Below the pieces are notes generated by a model. It was not told where the DNA came from. It ran no database searches and saw only the letters and a list, made by a program, of their open reading frames with translations. From Deferribacteraceae bacterium UBA1873 (lineage in GTDB: Bacteria; Chrysiogenota; Deferribacteres; Deferribacterales; Flexistipitaceae), in assembly GCA_002338145.1 (NCBI GenBank), contig DDHP01000054.1, positions 1 through 42,821 of the forward strand: 42,821 nucleotides of DNA. Direction: 5' to 3'. Position 1 is the stretch's first letter, and each line of letters begins with the position of its first letter. This document shows, piece by piece, positions 15,070 through 25,308 of the stretch. The position numbers and the translations under genes were made by a program.

Positions 15070-15733
15070 TTAGCACCCCTTTTGCATATATTCTGCCAGG
15101 TACTCTCAAATCCAGATATTCCAGCGATGAATATCTGTCCGCTATAAAATTAATATAATTATAAACTTTTATAAAAGCAGACGGGTCATATCCACCTTTT
15201 ATCCTGACATCGTCTTTAACCATAGTAAAATACGAATTTCTCAGTACAATTTTTTCAAAATCTTCAAAACCGGCTCTGTCATAAATTTCTGCAAACTTAG
15301 GTATAAAATAATTTTCCAAATCGCCGGCTATATGCACTTTGATATTTCTACCGGAACATTTAACAGGGATGGAAGAGCCACTGTAAGTGTAAACGAAACA
15401 CTTATTATCCTTTTTATAACTGAATACAGCCTTGTTTTCATAAACGATAATCTTCACTGTAGATGGCCAAATTTTCTTCACTTCCACCCTTTCAATCCAT
15501 TTATCCTGAGTAATTTTTTCATTATTGATATCAAATTTAAACAGGTTAACACCCAGCTGTTTTTCAAAAATATCGTTCAAACGTTCACCATCTCCGTTAA
15601 TTACACCTGTAATATTAATGTTGCTAACATTAAAATATTTTGAATTTAATATCGTACTTTTCACAAGCGGATAAACAGCCACTAACCCAGCAAAAATCAT
15701 AAAATATATGGCTAATTTGAAATATTTTAACAT
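15056..15733 (-). CDS. ftsQ: Cell division protein FtsQ
   Basis: A 225-residue bitopic membrane protein of the divisome. A single N-terminal helix (about residues 8-28) is followed by a POTRA domain with the typical pattern FNVSNINITGVINGD and a beta domain with WPSTVKIIVYENKAVF. Identification rests on this pattern and on position between ddl and ftsA. The ATG at 15733 has GGAGG 9 nt upstream and is preferred over a TTG two codons earlier. It overlaps ddl by 7 nt. Confidence 0.85.
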   Translation of the reverse strand: MLKYFKLAIYFMIFAGLVAVYPLVKSTILNSKYFNVSNINITGVINGDGERLNDIFEKQLGVNLFKFDINNEKITQDKWIERVEVKKIWPSTVKIIVYENKAVFSYKKDNKCFVYTYSGSSIPVKCSGRNIKVHIAGDLENYFIPKFAEIYDRAGFEDFEKIVLRNSYFTMVKDDVRIKGGYDPSAFIKVYNYINFIADRYSSLEYLDLRVPGRIYAKGVLNEAG

Positions 15734-16635
15734 TGCCAACGGCCTCCGGCAGTCAACAGTATGGATTCAACAAGTTTTTCAAATGAAATCCCACGTTTAA
15801 AAGCAGCTTTTGGCAACAGACTTGTTGAAGTCATTCCCGGTAAAGTATTAACCTCCAAAACATACGGATCATTACCGTCGTATATAAAGTCCACCCTTGC
15901 ATAACCGTTACAGCCCATAAGTTTAAAAACATCAAAAGCAGTTTTTTTAATTCTTTCCATTTCTTCATCCGTGCATCCGGTATCAAAGACGTATTCAGTC
16001 AATCCCTTGGTATATTTTGACTTATAGTCATAAAAACCGCTTTTGGGTTTAATCCATATAGGCGGTAAAATTTCACTACCGACTATCCCCACGGTTATTT
16101 CCTTTCCGTCAATAAATTTTTCCACCAAAATCCTTTTGTCATAACATTTGGCACATTTGATAGCCTCGTCGTAATCATTTATGTTGTAGACAATGCTTAC
16201 TCCGATTGTGGAACCTTCCCGCGAAGGCTTCACTACACAGGGCAAAAATGGCGGTTTGCCAGAGCATTCATCAATCACTATAAAATCAGCTGTCTTTATC
16301 CCAGCACCTTTTAACAAAAATTTTGTGTATATCTTATCAAAACCAAGGCAACTGGCTTCCACACCTGAGCCGGTATATGAAATACCGAGGGATTCCAGTA
16401 CAGCCTGAATTCTACCGTCTTCACCATAAAAACCGTGTAATCCATTTACACAAACTTCCGGTTTTATTCTCATAATCTCACTGATAAAATTTTCATTGAC
16501 ATCTATATAAATAACATTCTCATATCCCATTCGCGTCAAAGCCTCCCCCATTGCTTTTCCCGTATTAAGAGAAACTTCCCGCTCATTGGATATTCCACCG
16601 TAAAGTACAGCTATTTTTGTTAATTTGTTTATCAC
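15727..16635 (-). CDS. ddl: D-alanine--D-alanine ligase
   Basis: A 302-residue ATP-grasp enzyme that makes the D-Ala-D-Ala dipeptide for MurF. Motifs visible: AVLYGGISNEREVSLNTG at the N-terminus, CVNGLHGFYGEDGRIQ near residue 60, VVKPSREGSTIGVSIV near 135, and YVLEVNTLPGMTSTSLLPKA near 265. All match Ddl of the DdlB type. It starts with GTG at 16635, sharing GTGA with the murC stop. Its position after murC is usual for dcw clusters, except that murB is missing between them. Confidence 0.95.
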   Translation of the reverse strand: MINKLTKIAVLYGGISNEREVSLNTGKAMGEALTRMGYENVIYIDVNENFISEIMRIKPEVCVNGLHGFYGEDGRIQAVLESLGISYTGSGVEASCLGFDKIYTKFLLKGAGIKTADFIVIDECSGKPPFLPCVVKPSREGSTIGVSIVYNINDYDEAIKCAKCYDKRILVEKFIDGKEITVGIVGSEILPPIWIKPKSGFYDYKSKYTKGLTEYVFDTGCTDEEMERIKKTAFDVFKLMGCNGYARVDFIYDGNDPYVLEVNTLPGMTSTSLLPKAAFKRGISFEKLVESILLTAGGRWQC

Positions 16636-18008
16636 TCATCCTCCAAATACTCTGCCAGAGCCCCAGAGAAGTTGGTAATATCTCCCGCTCCAAGTGTAAG
16701 ATAAACTGTTTTTTCCTCTTTTTTTCCCTCAGCAATCTCAAAAAAATCTTTGAGATTTTTTAGATAAAATACATCCTTGAAGCCATGCCTCTTTATTTCG
16801 TTCACCAGGGCATCTGAGCTAATTCCTGCTATAGGCTCTTCACTTGCAGGATAAATATCAGAAATATAAAGCTCGTCAGCATCAAAGAAACATTTTGCAA
16901 AATCATTCATTAATAACGCTGTCCTGGAATATCTGTGGGGCTGAAAAAGAACCACTACCCTATAGCCATTAAAAGCATCCCTGACCGCTTTTAGAGTTGT
17001 GGAGATTTCTGTAGGATGATGGCCGTAGTCATCAATAACTTTCACATCATCTGTATCCAATAGAAGACTCATACGTCTTTGAACACCCAAAAAAGATTCC
17101 AGCCCTTTTTTTATACTTTTAAAAGGTACTTCCAGCTCAAGACCAACAGCAATAGCTGCCAGTGCGTTAAGCACATTGTGTTCACCAGGAAGGGCTATTT
17201 TTATGTTTCCGTATCTTTCCCCATAAACAGAAACATCGAATGAGATGGAAAAACCTGATCTTTTAATATTATAAGCATTAATATCCGCTTTCGCTTTAAT
17301 TCCGTAAGTGACAAATCGTTTTTCTATCATAGGAATAATATCCATAACATTCGAATCATCTATACATATTACGTCCACACCGTAAAAAGGGACTTTATTA
17401 GCAAAATCCACAAAAGCATTTTTAAGATCATCCAGATCGCTGTATGCGTCCAAATGCTCTAAATCGATATTGGTTATAACAGAAATGGTGGGATATAAAA
17501 TAAGGAATGACCTGTCGCTTTCATCGGCTTCTGATACCATAAAATTACTTTTCCCTACCGCAGCATTATTGTAATCACGGTTCAATCTGCCACCTATGAC
17601 AACAGTCGGATCAAACTCCGATGAAAAAAGGATTTCGGCTATCATTGATGTGGTAGTAGTCTTGCCGTGACTACCGGCAACAACAATGGAATATTTCATC
17701 CTCATCAATTCAGCAAGCATTTCAGCTCTTTTAATCACAGGTATGTAATTTTCCTTTGCATATATCAGTTCAGGATTGTCGTCTTTAACTGCGGAAGAAT
17801 AAACAACCAAATCCGCTGCTGCAACATAGTCTTTACTGTGCCCCTGATAAACCTGTATACCAAGATTTTCAAGATGTCTGACAGTATTATTCACAGCCAT
17901 ATCTGATCCAGTGACGGTAAATCCAAGATTATGCAAAATCTCAGCTATTCCGCTCATCCCTATTCCACCGATTCCAACAAAATGAATATTTTTAATCTTT
18001 CCAAACAT
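16632..18008 (-). CDS. murC: UDP-N-acetylmuramate--L-alanine ligase
   Basis: A 458-residue Mur ligase that adds L-Ala to UDP-MurNAc. The N-terminal UDP-binding motif HFVGIGGIGMSGIAEIL, the ATP P-loop AGSHGKTTTTSMIA near residue 113, and the C-terminal DDYGHHPTEI near residue 333 identify MurC specifically. ATG at 18008 overlaps the murG stop by one base; a TTG one codon upstream is possible. There is no fused MurB domain: the length is that of MurC alone. Confidence 0.96.
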   Translation of the reverse strand: MFGKIKNIHFVGIGGIGMSGIAEILHNLGFTVTGSDMAVNNTVRHLENLGIQVYQGHSKDYVAAADLVVYSSAVKDDNPELIYAKENYIPVIKRAEMLAELMRMKYSIVVAGSHGKTTTTSMIAEILFSSEFDPTVVIGGRLNRDYNNAAVGKSNFMVSEADESDRSFLILYPTISVITNIDLEHLDAYSDLDDLKNAFVDFANKVPFYGVDVICIDDSNVMDIIPMIEKRFVTYGIKAKADINAYNIKRSGFSISFDVSVYGERYGNIKIALPGEHNVLNALAAIAVGLELEVPFKSIKKGLESFLGVQRRMSLLLDTDDVKVIDDYGHHPTEISTTLKAVRDAFNGYRVVVLFQPHRYSRTALLMNDFAKCFFDADELYISDIYPASEEPIAGISSDALVNEIKRHGFKDVFYLKNLKDFFEIAEGKKEEKTVYLTLGAGDITNFSGALAEYLEDE

Positions 18009-19051
18009 CAACGTATCCCCATATTTTCAGTAATTAATTTAGCTGCATTTCTGCTCTTAAAAGACTCAAATTTTTTTCTGTAACTGTCATAGTTGCTGAA
18101 AATGTTATTAATACATTCCGTCAGGGATTTCGTATCAACAGAATCTTCAGGCAGCAAAAAACCAAATCCCCTGTTTTTAAAATACAAAGCATTAAAATAC
18201 TGATGATTATCAGCTGCAATGCCCAAAGGGATAAGAACAGCAGGTCTTTTTGCTGACATTATTTCGAAAACTGTACCGGAGCCAGCCCTTGCAATAATAA
18301 CATCACTCCATTCCAAAGCATTTTTCATATCATTTATATATTTCACAATGCTCAGTTTGCCGTTTTCCAGATTTGCACCATTTGAAACATACCGTTTTTT
18401 GGTCTCTTCAAAAAGTTTCTCCCCAGTCTGATGCATCAGCGTTACACCTTTGTTTTGGAGCATAATAAAACTGTCCGCCACCAAATTGTTAATTAACCTG
18501 CTCCCCTGGCTTCCACCTAAAACAAGAAGATTTTTCTCAATATGTTTTTTGACTTTTATATTTTTTATGTCGTTTCTTACAGGGTTACCCGTTACCTCTG
18601 TATTTCCTCTGCTTTTTTGAGTATCTTCAAAACTGAGAAAGACCTTTTCTGCAAATCTGGCAAAAAATTTGTTTGTAAATCCCATGACAGAATTTTGTTC
18701 ATGAATATACATATCAGCTCTTCTGAAAACTGCGGCGAACCCGGCAGATGCGGCAGCAAAACCACCCAAAAGAAGTACTTTGTCCCCTTTATTGATTAAC
18801 TTCATACTTTCAAATATAGATTTCATTAAATTAAACAGACTTTTTATTTTATCGGTAACACCTTTCCCCTTCAGTGCTGTCACGTGCTGTTCCACAAAGT
18901 TATATTGCAAAGAGGAAAGTATCTTTCTGTCTATTCCACGGTCTGAAACCAAAAAAAGTACTTCCACATTCTTCTTCAACAGTTCCTCTGCTACAGCTAT
19001 GCCCGGATAAAGATGACCACCTGTACCTCCACCCGCTAAAATTACCTTCAT
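18008..19051 (-). CDS. murG: UDP-GlcNAc--undecaprenyl-PP-MurNAc-pentapeptide transferase MurG
   Basis: A 347-residue peripheral membrane glycosyltransferase that converts lipid I to lipid II. The N-terminal G-loop LAGGGTGGHLYPGIAVAEEL and the later VLGGSQGSRLINNLV near residue 180 are MurG signatures, as is IARAGSGTVFEIM near residue 252 in the UDP-GlcNAc site. The start at 19051 follows GGAGGAAAG and forms an ATGA overlap with ftsW. A longer frame that adds 53 residues only reads through ftsW and is rejected. Confidence 0.96.
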   Translation of the reverse strand: MKVILAGGGTGGHLYPGIAVAEELLKKNVEVLFLVSDRGIDRKILSSLQYNFVEQHVTALKGKGVTDKIKSLFNLMKSIFESMKLINKGDKVLLLGGFAAASAGFAAVFRRADMYIHEQNSVMGFTNKFFARFAEKVFLSFEDTQKSRGNTEVTGNPVRNDIKNIKVKKHIEKNLLVLGGSQGSRLINNLVADSFIMLQNKGVTLMHQTGEKLFEETKKRYVSNGANLENGKLSIVKYINDMKNALEWSDVIIARAGSGTVFEIMSAKRPAVLIPLGIAADNHQYFNALYFKNRGFGFLLPEDSVDTKSLTECINNIFSNYDSYRKKFESFKSRNAAKLITENMGIR

Positions 19052-20127
19052 CTTTCCTCCGCACTTCTGAGTATAATACCTATCGCAAAAAGTTGGAAAA
19101 CCATTGCTGTTCCCCCATAGCTCACAAACGGCAAAGGTATCCCTTTGGTTGGAGTGAGTCCCAGAACAACGCAAAGATGAATAATTGCCTGGTAAAACAA
19201 AACAAAGCAAAGCCCCATTGTCAAATACCGTTTATAACGGTCAATATGGGATACAGCTATTTTGAGACCCAAACCAAATAAAAAAACAATCAGACCAAGT
19301 ATAATTAAAGCACCAAGTATCCCGAACTCTTCAGCGATAATTGCATAAATAAAATCAGTATGGGCTTCAGGAAGAAAGTATAATTTTTGGGAGCTGTTAC
19401 CTAATCCTTTGCCGAACAACCCTCCGCTACCAACAGCGATAAGAGACTGTATAAGCTGGTAACCTGTTGTATCGCTATAATTCCACGGATCTATAAAACT
19501 TAATACTCTAGCTTTACGGTAACCCATCATAACCAATGAAAAAATCAAAGGAACGGAAAAAGCAATACCCGCTGTAAAGTGTTTGATATTCATTCCCCCA
19601 ACAAACAAAAGTGTTGCCGATACTATAATAAGCAAAAATGCAGTACCAAAATCAGGCTCCACAAGTATTAGGGAAACAAGTATACCGAGCATAATACTGG
19701 CAGGAAGAAAACCTTTTGCAAAATCTTTTATTTTTTCATCTTTTTTATCAAGATAATGTGCCAGATACAGAATAACGGTAAACTTAGCAAGCTCTGAAGG
19801 CTGAAAGCTTACATAAGGCAATGAAATCCACCTGTGAGCTCCATTCACATCCGGAAACAAAAAGACAATACAAAGAAGCAGCAATGTGGCGAAATACAAA
19901 ATAACAACAAAATGGCGGTATGCATTAAGCGGTGTAGAATAACTTATATACATAAGTATAAACCCGATTATTATCGAAATAATCTGCTTATAAAAAAAGA
20001 AATATTCCGTTTTTCCGATTCTGACAGCCTGCAATGAACCGGCTGAGAATATAAAAGTAAGGCCGATAATAAGCAAAAGGCTTACAATAAGAAACACGTA
20101 AAAACGCTCGTCTTTATACTCAAACAT
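19048..20127 (-). CDS. ftsW: Peptidoglycan glycosyltransferase FtsW
   Basis: A 359-residue SEDS-family membrane protein with about ten transmembrane helices that polymerises lipid II at the septum. Family blocks seen: GAHRWISLPYVSFQPSELAK near residue 95, VEPDFGTAFLL near 158, and the C-terminal GLTPTKGIPLPFVSYGG near 322. It is assigned FtsW rather than RodA by its place between murD and murG. The expected partner is the penicillin-binding protein at 25286-26983. It overlaps murD by 8 nt. Confidence 0.94.
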   Translation of the reverse strand: MFEYKDERFYVFLIVSLLLIIGLTFIFSAGSLQAVRIGKTEYFFFYKQIISIIIGFILMYISYSTPLNAYRHFVVILYFATLLLLCIVFLFPDVNGAHRWISLPYVSFQPSELAKFTVILYLAHYLDKKDEKIKDFAKGFLPASIMLGILVSLILVEPDFGTAFLLIIVSATLLFVGGMNIKHFTAGIAFSVPLIFSLVMMGYRKARVLSFIDPWNYSDTTGYQLIQSLIAVGSGGLFGKGLGNSSQKLYFLPEAHTDFIYAIIAEEFGILGALIILGLIVFLFGLGLKIAVSHIDRYKRYLTMGLCFVLFYQAIIHLCVVLGLTPTKGIPLPFVSYGGTAMVFQLFAIGIILRSAEER

Positions 20128-21394
20128 TGGCAGCCTTCTCTTTATTCATAGTTTTAACCCTGTTCTTGAAAAAATGTCCCCGCTCTTCAAAATTATTAAA
20201 ACTATCAAAACTTGAACAACCCGGCGACAGCACTACATAATCCCCTTTTACTGCAATATCTGAAGCGTAATCTGTAGCCTCCGCCAAACTCTCACACAGC
20301 ACACAATCCACAGTCAGCTTATCTTTTACCGAGTTAAATATCTGCTGAGCAGCTTCACCGTAGAGAATAAGTTTTTTTACTTTTTTATTTATTATATCCG
20401 TTAGCTGGGAATAATCACTTTTCTTAGCCCGACCGCCCATAATTAAAATAATCGCAGGCTTCAGTGAATTTAAAGCAGTTATTGTAGATTCAACATTGGT
20501 ACTTTTTGAGTCATTTATATAATTCACACCTCCAATTACGGCAAATTTCTCCAACCGGTGTTCCAAAGCAGAAAGATTCTTAATTAAATAAGAAACATCT
20601 CCTTTCAATAAAACTACTGAAGATACCAGAGAAAGGGAGAAGGATAGATTTACAAGATTGTGTTTTCCTATAAGATTAAATCCGGAAATGTCTATCTCAA
20701 AGTCACCAAAATCCATAATATTGTCAGAAAGTGACGGGTAGGATTCCAGATTATTATCAATATACCGGATACCTTCCGGCAGATCATAATTCTGAAAAAT
20801 ATTGTCTTCGGGTAAATATACATTTGCAGGACTGCAAAACGTTACCGCCTTTAGTTTTGATTTGACATAGCTGTCATAGCTTTCATAACGTTCCATGTGA
20901 TCCGGTGTAATATTACATATGCAAAATGCATCCAGCCTGAAGTTGTTAAGAAGATCTATCTGAAAACTGCTGAGCTCCACAACATACATATCATAGTTAT
21001 ACTCCATAACCGCATCACTCAGCGTTTTACCTATGTTGCCGCAGCTCACTGCTTTGATTCCGCTATTTGTAAGCATTTGTGTGGTAAGATGAGTAATTGT
21101 GGATTTACCGTTGGTGCCTGTTATGCCTATAATAGCTGCATCATTTTCTATGTGCTCGGCAGCAAGTTCCAGTTCACTGGTGATTCTGGAATAGTCAATT
21201 CCTTTGATTCCGGAAAGTGCAATTCCGGGACTTACCACAACACGGTCATAATCCTGAAATCTGCATTCATTTATGTCTCTGTATTCGCTCAATTTATCAT
21301 CAAATATAGCTATACGATCAGTGCCATACTTTTGTTTTATCAATCTTTCAGCTGCTTTTCCACTTATACCATATCCGAGTATTGCAAATTTCAT
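20120..21394 (-). CDS. murD: UDP-N-acetylmuramoyl-L-alanine--D-glutamate ligase
   Basis: A 424-residue Mur ligase that adds D-Glu. The N-terminal Rossmann motif ILGYGISGKAAERLI, the P-loop ITGTNGKSTITHL near residue 92, and the C-terminal block INDSKSTNVESTITAL near residue 297 plus LSPGCSSFDSFNNFEERGHFF near residue 392 are MurD-specific. AGGTGA precedes the ATG. It lies 6 nt after mraY. Confidence 0.96.
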   Translation of the reverse strand: MKFAILGYGISGKAAERLIKQKYGTDRIAIFDDKLSEYRDINECRFQDYDRVVVSPGIALSGIKGIDYSRITSELELAAEHIENDAAIIGITGTNGKSTITHLTTQMLTNSGIKAVSCGNIGKTLSDAVMEYNYDMYVVELSSFQIDLLNNFRLDAFCICNITPDHMERYESYDSYVKSKLKAVTFCSPANVYLPEDNIFQNYDLPEGIRYIDNNLESYPSLSDNIMDFGDFEIDISGFNLIGKHNLVNLSFSLSLVSSVVLLKGDVSYLIKNLSALEHRLEKFAVIGGVNYINDSKSTNVESTITALNSLKPAIILIMGGRAKKSDYSQLTDIINKKVKKLILYGEAAQQIFNSVKDKLTVDCVLCESLAEATDYASDIAVKGDYVVLSPGCSSFDSFNNFEERGHFFKNRVKTMNKEKAANV

Positions 21395-21400
21395 ATTATA

Positions 21401-22486
21401 TCACCTTAATTTAAGCGTGCTTATGGCAATCATTGCCAGCATAAAAGCCAGAATCCAGAACCTTACTATAATTTTGGGCTCTTCCCATCCTTTAAGCTCA
21501 AAGTGATGGTGTATAGGCGCCATACGAAAAAGTCTCCGACCTTTGGTCATTTTGAAAAATCCCACCTGCATAATCACAGATATTGTCTCAATAACAAAAA
21601 CACCACCTACTATCGCCAGTACAATTTCATGCTTAGTAATGACAGCAACCATCCCCAGTGCCGCCCCCATGGACAAACTTCCCACATCGCCCATAAAAAC
21701 TGAAGCCGGAAACGTGTTGTACCATAAAAATCCCAAACCAGCTCCGAGCATAGCTCCACAAAAAACAGCCAGCTCCCCTGCGCCCGGGACATACAAAATC
21801 TGCAGATACTCTGCAAACTGAACATGTCCGGTAACGTAAGCAAATAAAATAAAGGTGCCAAAGGAAATGACAGACGGCATGGTGGCAAGCCCGTCTAAAC
21901 CATCAGTTAAATTTACTGCATTAGAAGTACCAACAATAACGAATAGTGCAAAAATAATATAAAAAAAAGACAAATCCAAAATCAGCTCTTTAAAAAAAGG
22001 TAGTGCAAGCTTTGTGGCTATATCGGAACTATCAACAATTAAGACAACAGAAACTGCCACAAAAGCTATAAGTAACTGTAAAACAAACTTTACACGTGGT
22101 CTCATCCCTTCCGGGTTTTTCTTCACAGTTTTTATATAATCATCAGCAAAACCAACACCTCCCATAAAGACAAAAACAAAAAGCACCGTCCATACATAGA
22201 CATTGGTCATATCAGCCCACAGTACAGTTGAAATCACGGCGGACATAATTATCATAACACCGCCCATGGTGGGAGTTCCTTCTTTCTCTCTATGTCTTTC
22301 CGGCTCATAACCTTTAGCTTTCTGTGATAACTGCATTTTTTTGAGGGTATTTACAAGATAGCCTCCTACGAAAAGACTTATAAGAAGTGAAGTAAGAATA
22401 GCATAAGCGGTACGAAACGTAATATACTTGAAAACATTAAAAAGAACAAAATGTTCACTTAACGGATATAACAAGTTATACAGCAC
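21401..22486 (-). CDS. mraY: Phospho-N-acetylmuramoyl-pentapeptide-transferase MraY
   Basis: A 361-residue integral membrane enzyme that attaches phospho-MurNAc-pentapeptide to undecaprenyl phosphate, giving lipid I. Signature blocks: GTPTMGGVMII near residue 72, FADDYIK near 112, NAVNLTDGLDGLA near 190, the Asp of FMGDVGSL near 262, and the MAPIHHHFELKGWEE loop near 323. The start is best placed at GTG near 22486, giving the family N-terminus V/M-LYNLLYPLS. It overlaps murF by 11 nt. Confidence 0.95.
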   Translation of the reverse strand: MLYNLLYPLSEHFVLFNVFKYITFRTAYAILTSLLISLFVGGYLVNTLKKMQLSQKAKGYEPERHREKEGTPTMGGVMIIMSAVISTVLWADMTNVYVWTVLFVFVFMGGVGFADDYIKTVKKNPEGMRPRVKFVLQLLIAFVAVSVVLIVDSSDIATKLALPFFKELILDLSFFYIIFALFVIVGTSNAVNLTDGLDGLATMPSVISFGTFILFAYVTGHVQFAEYLQILYVPGAGELAVFCGAMLGAGLGFLWYNTFPASVFMGDVGSLSMGAALGMVAVITKHEIVLAIVGGVFVIETISVIMQVGFFKMTKGRRLFRMAPIHHHFELKGWEEPKIIVRFWILAFMLAMIAISTLKLR

Positions 22487-23867
22487 TTTTTTTCTTCTCC
22501 CTGAACATTTCCACGAGCTCGTCAAAATTTTTACTTCTTGCTGCTTTTAGAAGAATAAGACCGTCCTCCACAGAGTTAATAATATCTTCCACCATTTCCT
22601 TCGAAGAATAAATTGAAATATTTTCAGCACTATCAAATTTGGAATACTCTTCACCCACCAATAAAAACCTTACATCCTTATATGATAAGGCCTTATCGTA
22701 CAGCTTCCTGTAAAACTCTCCTTCAAAACCTTCGATTTCAGACATTTCCCCTAAAACAGCTACTTTATCCTGTTGGCGCACACTGTTTAAATCATCGATT
22801 GCACACATAACAGACTCAAAGCTGGCATTATATGTATCATCAATAATCTTTAAATTGTTGCCAACAGAAAGATAGGCACCCCTTCCTTCAAGTGCAGTAA
22901 ACTCCATCAGCCCCTTTCTGATACTTGATTCGTTAAGACCTGAGACAATACCGATGGCAATAGCTGCAAGTGAGTTAACTGCAAAATGTCTGTATATATG
23001 CCTTAATTCAAAATCATATTTTTTTTCATTATAAATTACGTTGTATTTAAGATTGTTATTGTATGTAACCCCTGATATTTTTATATCGTTATCATCCTGC
23101 AATCCAAAGAACAGTGGTTCAAAATGCTTGTCATTCGGGAAAAAACGTTTCAACCCGTCTATATAGTCCTTACAAGTCTCATGTAAAAAAACAGAGGGTT
23201 CTTCCAGTGTTTTGCCGGAAATAACCATTTGTTTTACCAGACTTAATTTTTCCATTGCTATTGTCTCAACACTTCCAAAATTACCGATATGGGACCGGCC
23301 TATATTGGTTACTACTGCCATATGTGGTTGCACATATTCAGCAAGTTTATAAATCTCTCCCAATTTATTGGTACCAAGCTCAAATATTGCATATTCCGCA
23401 TCCAAGTCCAGGTTAGCTGCAGAATAAGCAACACCCAATCTGTTGTTAAAATTTTTGTACGACTCATACACTTTAAAATTCTGCTCAAGAACTTTTCTTA
23501 TCATGGATTTTGTGCTGGTTTTGCCGGCACTGCCTGTAACAGCTATCTTTATACCGGAATATTCTTCCAGCATATACCCACCCATTTGCACCAGTGCTTC
23601 TTCTGTGTTTTCAACAAGGATTTTTTTAGGATACATAAGGGAATAAAAAGCATTTTTGTCATCCATTATGACAAGGGATGCTCCTTTCTCTATAGCACTT
23701 TGGGCAAATTTGTTACCGTCAAAACGCTCACCTTTAATACCAAAAAATATATCAGAACATCCCACCTTACGGCTGTCAATTTCCACATTACGAAAATGTA
23801 CTTTTACAGTGGATAAATGACATTCCAAAATATTTTCAAAAATATCAAGTGGTTCACACACCGGCAC
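22476..23867 (-). CDS. murF: UDP-N-acetylmuramoyl-tripeptide--D-alanyl-D-alanine ligase
   Basis: A 463-residue Mur ligase that adds D-Ala-D-Ala, the last cytoplasmic step before lipid I. IDSRKVGCSDIFFGIKGERFDG near residues 31-52 is the MurF/MurE N-terminal block, the P-loop reads VTGSAGKTSTKSMI near residue 110, and DDTYNASFESV near residue 325 is MurF-specific. It begins with GTG at 23867, preceded by AGGAG, and overlaps murE by 14 nt. Confidence 0.94.
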   Translation of the reverse strand: MPVCEPLDIFENILECHLSTVKVHFRNVEIDSRKVGCSDIFFGIKGERFDGNKFAQSAIEKGASLVIMDDKNAFYSLMYPKKILVENTEEALVQMGGYMLEEYSGIKIAVTGSAGKTSTKSMIRKVLEQNFKVYESYKNFNNRLGVAYSAANLDLDAEYAIFELGTNKLGEIYKLAEYVQPHMAVVTNIGRSHIGNFGSVETIAMEKLSLVKQMVISGKTLEEPSVFLHETCKDYIDGLKRFFPNDKHFEPLFFGLQDDNDIKISGVTYNNNLKYNVIYNEKKYDFELRHIYRHFAVNSLAAIAIGIVSGLNESSIRKGLMEFTALEGRGAYLSVGNNLKIIDDTYNASFESVMCAIDDLNSVRQQDKVAVLGEMSEIEGFEGEFYRKLYDKALSYKDVRFLLVGEEYSKFDSAENISIYSSKEMVEDIINSVEDGLILLKAARSKNFDELVEMFREKKKSAV

Positions 23868-25308
23868 GGTATTCTCCTCTTTCTAAATTTTGAATCTCTT
23901 CCCGATCATCAAAATGTATGGTTTTATTTTTTAGTATCTGATAGTTTTCATGCCCTTTGCCAGCCACAAGAATAATATCACCCTCTTCGGACAACTCATA
24001 TGCGTATTGTATTGCTTGCCTGCGATCAATAACAACTTCGTAGGAAGACTTACTGCTAAATCCTTTTTCTATATCTTTTATGATTTCACGTGGATTCTCT
24101 TTTCTGGGATTATCGCTTGTTACAATAATAACATCAGAGTACTTCTCAGAAACTTTGGCCATTCTGGGTCTTTTTGTCTTATCTCTGTTTCCGCCACAAC
24201 CGAAAACTGTTATTATTCTCTTTTTTTTCAGGGAATAAAGCGATTTGAGTACATTTTCCAATGCGTCATCGGTATGTGCGTAGTCTACAAAAAAATATCT
24301 GCCTTTAATTTCAAATTTTTCTAGCCTTCCCGGCACATTTTTCAGCTTTTCCACACCATCCACAATTTTATGCAGATCCAGCTTTAAAATATCTGCAGCT
24401 GCAATTGCTGCAAGTATATTATAAATATTATGCGTACCCACCAGGTTTGAGCGAATTTTTGCAAGTTTATCAGCTTTCATATTAAAACTTACACCATCCA
24501 AACTATTCGCTAAATCCATTCCTCTAAAATCAGCTTTCCGCTCAATGCCATAAGTAAATGTATCTATATCACATTCATCCAGGATTTTTCTTCCATATTC
24601 GCTGTCAATATTTACAAGACACTTTTTAGAATAATCACTGCGAAACAGTAGCTTTTTGGCATTATAGTAACTTTCCATAGTTTTGTGATAATCCAGGTGG
24701 TCACCTGTTAAGTTTGTAAAAATAGCCAGATCAAAATTTGTTCCGTAAAGTCGGTGCTGCATTAGAGCGTGGGATGATACTTCCACACAAAGTACATTAG
24801 CCCCTTTTTTCAGTCCTCTGGATAAAATTCTGTAATAATCATAAGGTGAAGGCGTAGTGGTGTCAGCTTTAATGGTTTCATCAATAATTTTATACTCAGT
24901 AGTTCCTATTTTTATAGTCCTGTAACCACATGCCGTAAAAATACTTTCCAGCAGGTAGTTCACAGTAGTCTTCCCGTTTGTACCGGTAACTGCAATCTTT
25001 ATCAGCTTATCGTCATCCACCCCAAAAAACGATTTGGACATAAGTGCAAGTGCCTTTCTCCCGGAATCAACCACAACACTCAAAGCCCCTTCAACAGGTT
25101 TTTCTGTAACAAAAACGGATACTTTTCCGCTCTTTTTAACATCTTCAATATATTTGTGACTGTCAGTATCCGTACCTCCATATGCTACAAAAACAGAGTT
25201 TTTCTTTATACATCTACTGTCAAAAGATATATCTTCCACTGAAGTTTCCAGTGCATTCGTATCTGCATATTTAATTTTTACGCCTTCAAGAAGATTTTTT
25301 AGTCTCAA
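23854..25308 (-). CDS. murE: UDP-N-acetylmuramoyl-tripeptide synthetase MurE (meso-DAP type)
   Basis: A 484-residue Mur ligase that adds the third amino acid. The P-loop is VTGTNGKTTVNYL near residue 108. The specificity motif reads SDNPRKENP near residue 400; DNPR is the signature of enzymes that add meso-diaminopimelate, whereas lysine-adding enzymes differ here. This supports a Gram-negative type peptidoglycan. The start is TTG at 25308 with GAGGG upstream, overlapping the penicillin-binding protein gene by 23 nt. Confidence 0.95.
   Translation of the reverse strand: MRLKNLLEGVKIKYADTNALETSVEDISFDSRCIKKNSVFVAYGGTDTDSHKYIEDVKKSGKVSVFVTEKPVEGALSVVVDSGRKALALMSKSFFGVDDDKLIKIAVTGTNGKTTVNYLLESIFTACGYRTIKIGTTEYKIIDETIKADTTTPSPYDYYRILSRGLKKGANVLCVEVSSHALMQHRLYGTNFDLAIFTNLTGDHLDYHKTMESYYNAKKLLFRSDYSKKCLVNIDSEYGRKILDECDIDTFTYGIERKADFRGMDLANSLDGVSFNMKADKLAKIRSNLVGTHNIYNILAAIAAADILKLDLHKIVDGVEKLKNVPGRLEKFEIKGRYFFVDYAHTDDALENVLKSLYSLKKKRIITVFGCGGNRDKTKRPRMAKVSEKYSDVIIVTSDNPRKENPREIIKDIEKGFSSKSSYEVVIDRRQAIQYAYELSEEGDIILVAGKGHENYQILKNKTIHFDDREEIQNLERGEYRAGV

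Noticed and set aside
19052..19210. N-terminal extension of MurG by 53 residues
   Set aside because: It only reads the end of ftsW in another frame, while ATG at 19051 has GGAGG and the exact family N-terminus.
20897..21409. Plus-strand open frame of 170 codons
   Set aside because: Antisense shadow of murD; Cys/His/Ile-rich composition of a wrong-strand frame.
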